The notes beneath the pieces are model-generated. The model worked only from the letters and a program-made list of their open reading frames with translations, did no database searches and was not told the origin of the DNA. A DNA stretch of 64,000 nt from Rhizomucor pusillus (lineage: Eukaryota > Mucoromycota > Mucoromycetes > Mucorales > Lichtheimiaceae). The position numbers and the translations under genes were made by a program. The stretch's first letter is position 1. Each line of letters opens with the position of its first letter. Location of the stretch: assembly GCA_900175165.2 (NCBI GenBank), contig FWWN02000334.1, positions 38,681 to 102,680 on the forward strand. Reading direction: 5' to 3'. Positions 55,868-64,000 of the stretch are shown here, one piece after another.

Positions 55868-56908
55868 TCAGATAGTGATAGTTACTTGACCAAGTAAGTT
55901 CAATCTCCTGTTTTTCCGCTTTCTTTTCTTGACATGCGGCCGTGCTTTTCGGATGTATCTCCTGTCAAGCGGACTCAATATCCTGCTTTGCATCCGCTTA
56001 ACACGAGTCATTTTCATATTCAGTTGATGGACTCTGCCGGTATGTATGCGATGGTCGACGTTCGATTCCAATCGAAACAAATTTGACTTTGGTTGCCGAA
56101 CACGTCTCTCGAAAAGCCGCCTGTGTTCTGTTGGGTAGTAATATACATTGCGTACGCTTCCGTCCGAACATGGCATCCTTTGTTTCAAATATCCATGTCT
56201 CAAAGGCCCAAGTTCTTCTCGCTTTCTTTTGCTTCCAATGCCAGATAAATATGATCTATCGGCTAGTACTTTGTCCAGCTTCTTAGCTCGTACTTCGTTC
56301 GCTTGGATAGACTCTTCCCTAACGCGACGTTTCTTATGAAGGATTGCGAGCAATTCATCGAACGATCCCTCAGCTTGGAGACATTTTTCAACAACGTCGT
56401 AGCGAGCTAACTCGGTGGTGTTGCTTCTCGATGGCACAACAATGCTAGAACTGCATTCGCTCTTCGTTTCTTGCTTCGCAGGACCGGATTCTTTGATACT
56501 GCCGCTGCCGTCTTTGTCTGCTGTGCTTGTTGATTCGATAACATTGGTCGCAACGTCGCCGGTACTGCGTTTCCTCTTTCTTTGTCGCTTCGCAGGACTG
56601 GATTCCTTGATGCTACTACTATCACCTTTGTTTGTGGTGCTAGTCAACTCGGTGGCATTGACCGCGACATTGGTACTGTCTTGCTTGTTCGTTTGCTGAT
56701 TCGCAGAATTCGATTCGTTGCTGCTATTGTCTCCTTTGTCTGCCGTGCTTGTCGAATGGGTAGCATTGGCGACCTTGGAGGGTGGGGTGTCAACGTTGTC
56801 GACCTTGTAACATTTCCGGGGCCGTCCGCGAGGGCGTTTAACTTTGACAGTCTCGTTCCTATTCCCGGTCTGCGGAGCAACAGCAGGTTTGCTAACGTTG
56901 ACCCCCAT
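55868..56908 (-). CDS. AT-hook nuclear protein with internal repeats
   Basis: A single intron-less frame of 346 aa, starting MGVNVSKPAVAPQ. An AT-hook core (KRPRGRPRK, residues about 23-31) is followed by three imperfect repeats of 32-38 residues (roughly VANATHSTSTADKG..., VAVNATELTSTTNKGDSSS and VATNVIESTSTADKDGSGS). Each ends in a KESxPAK-like or related segment. The C-terminal half has a helical, basic region (FDELLAILHKKRRVREESI) and a last basic tail (RPHVKKRKRKNRRLN). It should bind AT-rich DNA in the nucleus; the partner complex is unknown. The stop codon is just 56 bp from the first visible exon of the RRN6-like gene, so promoter or N-terminal exon of that gene may overlap it. Confidence 0.65.
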   Translation of the reverse strand: MGVNVSKPAVAPQTGNRNETVKVKRPRGRPRKCYKVDNVDTPPSKVANATHSTSTADKGDNSSNESNSANQQTNKQDSTNVAVNATELTSTTNKGDSSSIKESSPAKRQRKRKRSTGDVATNVIESTSTADKDGSGSIKESGPAKQETKSECSSSIVVPSRSNTTELARYDVVEKCLQAEGSFDELLAILHKKRRVREESIQANEVRAKKLDKVLADRSYLSGIGSKRKREELGPLRHGYLKQRMPCSDGSVRNVYYYPTEHRRLFERRVRQPKSNLFRLESNVDHRIHTGRVHQLNMKMTRVKRMQSRILSPLDRRYIRKARPHVKKRKRKNRRLNLLGQVTITI

Positions 56909-57391
56909 GATCAAGGATCAAAACGTTGCAGGGCGGAATGAGACGGGGAAAGGGCTAATGTCAAAAAAATTCTTTTTTCTGAGATGGATTGCAGGAATTC
57001 GACTTCGCCGCCCCACCACTGCCTTCAGGGACTTCTGTGCCTTGCCGCATGAATCTATTTTTTACGCTTGAAACATTACCCTCACCCCCCTTTTGTATTT
57101 ACTGATGGTACATTGAATTCATCTACTGTTTTGCAAACCTTTGTCGATTGCTACAACATAGTCTAGTCTATTATCCATTCTAAATCAAAGCTTCCCACAT
57201 CGATCTTACTTTATCGTGGAACCTGTACTTTCAGGTATACAACGTAAATTAAGATAGTCTTTTATGTGCATGCATTGGGACAACGTAAAATTGACGAGGA
57301 ATTCTGTGCTGCGACTATGCATCTTTCGTGATACCCTCTCGAAACCAGCGGTCAAGCAATTGCTTTCTTTTTTTTTTCTTCACGACTGATA
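56909..57391. promoter_or_regulatory. Divergent promoter region, AT-hook gene and EBP-like gene
   Basis: 483 bp between divergent starts, with a GA/AT-rich left part and T-rich run (57367-57379) before the plus-strand ATG. No further feature is seen. Confidence 0.4.
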
Positions 57392-58127
57392 ATGTCAGAC
57401 GCACCGTTGATCGATGCAGTAACCATCTATTCTCTGTTGGCGGTTCTGGGCTTGCTGATTGTAGCTTTTCTGGGATCATTTGTTGCGCTTCCGAAACAAA
57501 GCTCCACTGTTGATCGTGCGACATTTGTCTGGTATGCTTTCGACGCGTTGACGCACTTCATACTCGAAGGCTCGTTCGTTTGGCACAGTATTCTCGGACG
57601 CACGGTGAACAGTGGTCAAGACATGTTTGCGCAGCTATGTAAGGAGGAGCAACTTTTCCTCAACGCTTTCAAACGCTGACACAACAACCAACATTTGTAG
57701 GGCAAGAGTATGCAAAAGCCGATGCACGGTGGGGGTTCGCAGATCCGACCATTGTCGCTCTCGAAATATTGACTGTATTCGCCGTTGGCTTGATGTGCGT
57801 CTACATCATGTATCTTTTGGCAAAGGATGATCCTCGACGACACTACTGGATCACTGTAGCATCGGTTGCCGAGCTGTATGGAGGCTGGATGACGTTCGCA
57901 CCCGAGTGGCTCATTGGCTCGCCGTATCTCAACACAAGTAACTGGCTATATCATCTCGTGTATCTCTGGGTAAGAAGCACAGGATAGTTATAAAGTATAC
58001 ATATTAACATGCGTCTTTCCAGTTTTTCAACGGTCTATGGGTAATCATTCCAATTGCGTTGATGGTACGCTCGTACCGCACTCTTTATCCATCTGAGACC
58101 ATAGATGTCAAGGCCAAGCAAGCCTAA
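57392..58127 (+). CDS. EXPERA/emopamil-binding protein-like (sterol isomerase family)
   Basis: Exons 57392-57638, 57701-57969 and 58023-58127 give 206 aa with four or five helices. EXPERA-domain landmarks: FVWYAFDALTHFILEGSFVW, WQEYAKADARW, ALEILTVFAVGLMCVYI, SVAELYGGWMTFAPEWL and YLWFFNGLWVIIPI. True EBP enzymes isomerise the sterol 8(9) double bond to the 7(8) position. The His/Glu pair (THFILEG) and ELYGGW agree with that, but fungi normally use the unrelated Erg2 for this step, so the function here may differ. Confidence 0.75.
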
Positions 58128-58390
58128 ACTCGAGATCGCAAATCGCTTCTTATTTGCACATTACTTGACCCATCATAGTCATGGAAACACGCGCAAGTTT
58201 TTATTGTTGTACTTCGTATAACTGAATTTGAAGATTGTGGGGATAAAAGAGAAGAAATAATGAAAGGTACTCAGGGACAGTCATGAGCGGCAGAAAAGAC
58301 AGTCATGGGGGGAGATTAGGCAGGACGGAGGATGGCAGGAGGAACTTTTCAGAGCCACCCACATTTTTTTGTCCTTGTTTCTGAAACAAC

Positions 58391-59359
58391 ATGACTGAAG
58401 TTGACGCACGACAGAATGTCTTGAACAACGAGACCGAAGAGAAACCGGTCGCCGCCGCCACCGTCCCAGAAACTACTGCTACTACTACTACTGAGAAACC
58501 AGAAGAAAAGACTTCGTCTGCAGCCGCCACTCAGGAAGAAGAAAAGACACCTACCAATGACGAGTCAAAGAACGACGAAGAGCAAGTAACCACCGTGTTC
58601 CACGACCGAATCAACTACAATGTCAAGCACCCTCTGCACAACTCGTGGACGCTCTGGTTCGACAACCCGCAGCGAAAGGCCAACCAAGCTTCCTGGTCAG
58701 CCAATCTCAAGGAGATCGTCACGGTTGAAACTGTCGAAGACTTTTGGGGGTGAGTATATATATAAGTATAAACTATACATTTTGTAACCATGAGTTGCCT
58801 CTGCTTTTAGTGTTTACAACAATATTGCCAAAGTCAACCACCTCGATACCAACTCCAACTATCACTTTTTCAAGAAGGGTATTCGACCAGAATGGGAAGA
58901 TCCTGCCAACTCGGATGGTGGCAAATTCAGCATCCAATTCCCGCGTAACAGAACTGGCGAGCAGATCAATGACTATTGGCTGTCTTTGGTAAGCATATAA
59001 TAATGTAATACAGAGCTGCGAATGTGTCATGCTGATCTGTCCAACTTTAAAGCTTTTAGCCATGATTGGAGAGCAATTCAAATATGAGCATGAAGTGTGT
59101 GGTGCCGTCGTGTCAGTCAGAAAAGTGTTTTTCCGTATTGCCATCTGGATCAGAGGCTGTGAGAGAAACGAGACCACCGAGACCTTGGGGTAAGAAGAAT
59201 GCTGATATCACTGACTGCTCAGCGAAAATACTTACAAACAATTCTTCTGTGCACAGTCGTCAATTGAAGGAGTTCCTGAGCATCCCCAACAACATGACCG
59301 TGGAATTCACACCTCACGGAGAATCTGCAGCCAAATCCGCACAAAAGTTTAATATATAA
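58391..59359 (+). CDS. CDC33: Translation initiation factor eIF4E
   Basis: Exons 58391-58749, 58811-58988, 59053-59189 and 59257-59359 give 258 aa. After a Thr/Glu-rich disordered N-terminus of ~65 residues comes the cap-binding fold: HPLHNSWTLWFDNP, ASWSANLKEIVTVETVEDFW (cap-stacking and eIF4G-contact Trp residues), GIRPEWEDP (second stacking Trp plus Glu) and CGAVVSVRKVFFRIAIW (phosphate-contact region). A TAC/CTA trinucleotide repeat lies in the N-terminal coding part near 58470-58495. Its stop is 238 bp from the converging DCP1 stop. Confidence 0.93.
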
Positions 59360-59596
59360 AAAGCTATCTATTCTTTCTTCGCTCTCACATTACACGGATT
59401 GTACATCATCTTCTTTTCTTTTTACTCCTCGCAAAATAGTTTTGCATAAACATCACCGTCAAGATCAAGAAAACTCAATTTGATGCACCAGAGTTGCAGT
59501 GGATGTTTACTCAGTGCCAGGCGACTCTCGAGAACGTGTTTATATTACAAACAAAGGAGTTGGTTGTAAGAGGCCAAAATTGAAAAGACTACTAGA

Positions 59597-61021
59597 TCAC
59601 GGCCATTGTTGTTGGTTGTGCATTGGATGATTATCAACAGCTGCTGCTTGCTGCTGCTGCTGCTGCTGTCGACTTGCTTGGTAGCTGCTGTACAGATGAT
59701 CAAAAAATAGTGGATCATTCTGGTTTTCACGTGAGGTATAAGCAAAACTGATTGATATTCGCATCCCGCTATCCGACTTACATGCACAATGTTCATGAAT
59801 TGCTGGATAAATTCAGGCTTTGAAAGCATAGGACCACCACCAAATCGTCGCAATACTTCTCCTTGGCTTAACTCCACCGCGTGCTGTGGAGCAAGTGGAG
59901 GAGGCGGAGGAACTCCATTCATTACACTCATAGGCGGAGGAGGAGGTGGTGGTGGAGGCAGAGGAGCAGCAGCAAGATTTGAGGATGGCGGCGTATCCGT
60001 TCTTAATCCTCCTTGGAGAGTTTGCAGCAGCGATGCCGCCTTTTGTTGCGGCGTGGATATCGGTGGTAGATGTGCTACCGAGTGCACTGGAGACTGCTGG
60101 AAAATGGATAGTAACTGCTGCTGGTTCTGGTTCTTTGGTGGTTCGGGCATCGCCATTGCTGGTGGCGGAGGTTGCTCGCCATTGCGTTGCTGCTGCGATC
60201 CTTTAAGAACTTTGAGCAATGGGTTTTCTCCACCGTTTTGAGGATGAGGAGGAGGTCCTCCATCCACTGCCGCTGCTGCCGGCGGATAATTCTCTTCGTC
60301 TAGGGCTGGTCGACGAACAGCTCGTTGCAGTAACTGGACAACATCGACTACCACATCCTGATCTTCCTTGTCCTCCTTTTGTGCAGAGCCGACTTGTGAC
60401 CTTAGTCTGGTGTCCAAAAGGATAAATATCGATTGTCACGTGTTTATCCCGTCGATATAAAGTCTTACTTTGAGACTTTGGTCGTGATCCGCTTTCTATC
60501 CTTCTCTTCAAACAACCACAATGCCAAAATTTCATCTGCGGCGGCAGCGGCCTAGTTAGCATCACGCCAATGTACAGTGGAAGTGTTCAGTTATATGTAA
60601 TACCATTCTTGTTGCTGAAAAACATAAACTCGTCGTTATCTTGAAGTTTGCTGATCTCGTTGAGGTATATGACAAAGTTGTCGATTTTGTGTCGGTTCAA
60701 AATGAACAACGCGTACTCTGGCGGTGATCGCCTAACATGGGCAGCCTTGTGAGAAAGTGAACCGTCGCAGCAAACATACAAAGGCTCTACCTCTTAACAA
60801 GGAACAGTACGCCCTCATAGTCCATTCTTTCCTGAGTCGCGCGTGTCAAGCCGCCATCTCAAAAATATTAAAGTTGTTTCAAGGCGACATACCCAACTGA
60901 TGCGTTCGACGGCGAACTTATACATGACGCCGTGAGGCGACTGGTCGAGTATCTCGCAAATCATGGGGTCATGGCGTTGCAGTACTTTGAGATTGAATTT
61001 TTTCCGTTTGGCAAAGTCCAT
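59597..61021 (-). CDS. DCP1: mRNA decapping activator DCP1
   Basis: Six exons (60893-61021, 60791-60831, 60604-60731, 60469-60535, 59782-60406, 59597-59719) give 370 aa. The EVH1/PH-like domain is MDFAKRKKFNLKVLQRHDP, MYKFAVERISWERMDYEG, LFLVKRRSPPEYALFILNR and EILALWLFEEKDRKRI. A long Gln/Pro-rich region follows with a run of about nine prolines and a near-C-terminal poly-Gln (encoded by CAG repeats at 59655-59672). The C-terminus FFDHLYSSYQASR parallels the trimerisation-type tail of metazoan DCP1. It activates DCP2 for 5' mRNA decapping. Confidence 0.88.
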
Positions 61022-61531
61022 CTTGCTTTGCAGAAGCAGGAGTGAAGGAGGAGGAGTTCAAAGCTTTCATGCGAGCACAGTTGTTTCAATTCCGGTCACG
61101 TTGACACTTGCACAGAGATAGGATGGATGAGGCACGTATTTATGCTTATATATTATCCACAGTGTCACCTGTAAAATCCTTTGCTAGTCGCGTGTATATA
61201 TGCAAAGGATGTCAGGGCTTGGAATACGACGGTGTATCCAGATCAAATGCCATTTATTGCACACCTTCTACCTCTCTCGTGTCAGAAATGTCTCAATTTA
61301 AATATTAACCGAGTACACGAGCTATTTTTGAATGCATAGATAACAGCAAAGTTATTAGATCAGGAATAAGTTCGTGGTGTCTGCATTTGGTTAGCAACGA
61401 GATTAGAGTGAGTGAGAGGAGGGCGGGCAGGCTCATTTTGGGACCCCGCGCCTGCCTGCGTTGGCCGGCCCGGCTCAAGAAGCAAGCAGCATGCAGGGGA
61501 ATTTGGATCTTTCTCTTTTCATCTTCCTCAA
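61022..61531 (+). promoter_or_regulatory. Divergent region of DCP1 and RPL23, 510 bp
   Basis: The right part is strikingly GC-rich (about 61424-61475, with GGCCGGCCCGG), unlike the rest of the window, and is followed by a pyrimidine-rich leader (TCTTTCTCTTTTC) just before the RPL23 ATG, as is typical of ribosomal protein genes. The left part shows no feature. Confidence 0.5.
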
Positions 61532-62213
<682 letters not shown>

Positions 62214-62449
62214 GAAGATGTATATGCTCTTGCCACACCACCGACATTAAAAAAGTCACAATGCATTTCTTTTTACTGGTTTCCGGGAAACAATACTGGT
62301 TTTTTGTGTATTTTTTCAAAGCGAATGAGACAAATGCGCAGAAAATAATGTATAAATATTCTACAAGAGGACTGAGAAACGAACGAAAGGAGGGAAAGAG
62401 GGGGAGAGAGAAGAGGAGGAAGGGGGTAGAGTCAAAAAGGTTGGATATT

Positions 62450-63989
62450 CTAAGCAGAGGATTCTGCCGAAATGGTTCTAGAAATAGCATCATCGTTCGT
62501 TTCAACCATCGTTTCCTCGACGACTTGGTCTAATTGTTTGTAGTGTTGCTGCCACTCGCTCACAAAGCTTTCAATGGTGCTGGCTGCAACTTGGCCGCCA
62601 TTGTGACCCACCAGTCTTTCCGGTTCTTCGCAGCGACCGAGCAGCTGGGACGCCTTTTCAATAGCTTCGCCCCAGTATCCTGCTTCAAAGTCCTTTTGCG
62701 AAAGCTCCACTGCACTGCCTTGATCCTGCATAAGTTTCAGCAGTCCATACTCTTCGATGAACTGCGGTCGCGGGACGTAGACAAACGGTGTGCCGTGGCC
62801 GATACATTCGCTGCAGGTGCCGTAGCCTAGCTTGCCGAGGACAACGTCGGCTGCGTTCGTCAAGTCGGGTACGTATGCATCGCGGGAGGCGCGGTAAAAG
62901 TTCCGTGGGAGCGTGACGCCTTCTGGAGCGCAGCATACGATGCAGATCCATCCTGGAGGCAAAGGATCGACCCACCCGCCTTTGCCTAGCGCTTGCCCAC
63001 CAAATGACAGCAGGAGGATTTTGTGTGAATCGTAAATTTCCTTTGGAATACCGAGCTCGTTCAAAACTTCCTCCCGCTCCCGATGGTGCTTTCTGAAAAC
63101 AAGTGGAACGTCTACGATGCGTCGTTCAATGGGTCGCACTTGTCGTTTGCTGGTTGCAACGTTGGCGAGACTGGTGCATGGGAGCTGCATTTTTCCATTG
63201 ACGACACCCTTTTGCCGCTCTGCAAACGTTGCGCTGATAGGTGTCACCGGAACAAGAGTTTCTGCGTTGTCAAATGACGGAATACGAATGGCACCTGGCA
63301 GCCGGACAAGAAGATCAGCGTTTCTGTAGTCTTCAATCGTCTTCTCGACCATGTCGAGGATTTCTTGATCCAAGTCGTCGCCTTCGCACAGTCCACGATA
63401 CACTTCATCGAATGTAAAGTTGCTTGCAATAATGGCAGGAATACCTGCTCTTCCGGCAGCAGCACTTTTTTTGGGAACCAATAGTTAGTGAAACCCATGA
63501 TGCCACCAAACTTCTGTTGTTTAGTTCGTTACCATGGCAAGAAGGGAGCGTCGCAGATCACGCAGTCGGCTTCAACTTGCTTTAGCCAAGCTACCTCTGC
63601 TGCGAGAGTCTCTTGTCTTCTTTCAAGGAACAGTCTGAGATTTTGGATTGTTTGTTGACGATCGACAGTGTAGGCCAATGGTTGCACCACACCAGCATCG
63701 ATATCCGCTTGGCGATAGATAGCTCCAATCTTTATCACTCCTTGGAATATGAAATCCGAAGCATTCGATACAACGTACACCTTATGCTTGGCCGGTAGGT
63801 TGAGAATGTCGGTTATAATTTGGTTCGCCCGGGTCGCATGTCCCCATCCTAAATAACAAACAATCTTTGTCAAGACCCAGCCGAGATGCTGAACTGCTGT
63901 TCCCCTTTACCATGCCCAGACACATAGAAACAAAATGTATACGACGATGTACAAGCTTTAACGCTGGTGTCGATCGACAATGCCGTCAT
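62450..63989 (-). CDS. Glycosyltransferase-like protein related to L-arabinokinase N-terminal domain
   Basis: Exons 63911-63989, 63533-63848 and 62450-63464 give 469 aa from the ATG at 63989. No in-frame stop separates this ATG from the window edge, so the true start could lie further right. Key blocks: FYVSGHGWGHATRANQ (split by intron 1), QPLAYTVDRQQTIQNL, VEADCVICDAPFLP, RIVDVPLVFRKHHRE, LLLSFGGQALGKGG, PGWICIVCCAPEG, AADVVLGKLGYGTCSECIGH and HNGGQVAASTIESF. This order matches the N-terminal, GT-B-like half of plant L-arabinokinase. The C-terminal GHMP sugar-kinase half is absent. It may bind a nucleotide sugar; the reaction is unknown. Confidence 0.75.
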
Positions 63990-64000
63990 TGGAGTTTTTT

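Noticed and set aside
59789..60241. 150-codon Gly/Cys-rich plus-strand frame
   Set aside because: Antisense of the Pro/Gln-rich region of DCP1; poly-Gly is simply the reverse of poly-Pro codons.

Overview
The window is nuclear DNA of an intron-rich fungus. I infer an early-diverging filamentous fungus, most likely Mucoromycota, for three reasons. Genes are compact, about one per 1.7 kb. Most carry several 45-110 nt GT-AG introns. The set pairs ordinary fungal genes (ALG10, TAF11, SCP160/vigilin, RPL23, BUD31, DCP1, TEN1) with regulators rare or absent in yeasts (tuberin/TSC2, sestrin, TRAX). No tRNA, rRNA, CRISPR or intact transposon was recognised. Exon boundaries were built by eye from splice signals, reading frame and family conservation. 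Where exons are listed, their lengths sum to a whole number of codons unless stated.

Layout. 0-8 kb, mostly minus strand: N-terminal part of tuberin (runs off the left edge), mitochondrial rhomboid protease, TRAX, nicotinamidase (plus), Nup85 and a small two-helix membrane protein. 8-18 kb: an eight-KH-domain vigilin/Scp160 protein sharing a 310 bp promoter with ALG10, then a SAM methyltransferase, BUD31, a mitochondrial carrier and a GPI-type acidic surface protein. 19-24 kb: sulfiredoxin, a secreted phospholipase B/GDSL lipase, a 68-codon ORF and a Sec14-RhoGAP protein.

23.8-35.9 kb is the accessory-looking part. A 2.6 kb gene-free stretch is followed by three plus-strand genes: an FHS-type sugar permease, a bacterial-type L-lactate permease with five introns, and a TRZ/ATZ-type amidohydrolase. 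Then come a duplicated mini-exon/hairpin, an AT-rich gap and a decayed reading frame.

36-64 kb is housekeeping again: TEN1 and NMNAT (divergent), a coiled-coil membrane protein, a secreted two-module protein, sestrin, two uncharacterised proteins, TAF11, two polytopic membrane proteins, branched-chain aminotransferase, an RRN6/TAF1C-like Pol I factor, an AT-hook protein, an EBP-like protein, eIF4E, DCP1, RPL23 and a glycosyltransferase-like protein related to the N-terminal half of plant L-arabinokinase.

Functional themes. TORC1 control: tuberin and sestrin. NAD salvage: nicotinamidase and NMNAT. mRNA fate: eIF4E converging on DCP1, vigilin, BUD31, TRAX. Telomere: TEN1. Nutrient uptake and catabolism: FHS permease, LctP, amidohydrolase, BCAT. 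The most interesting points are a fungal sestrin beside tuberin, a eukaryotic intron-bearing LctP inside a possible nutrient-scavenging cluster, three GC-AG introns, and the repeated mini-exon.
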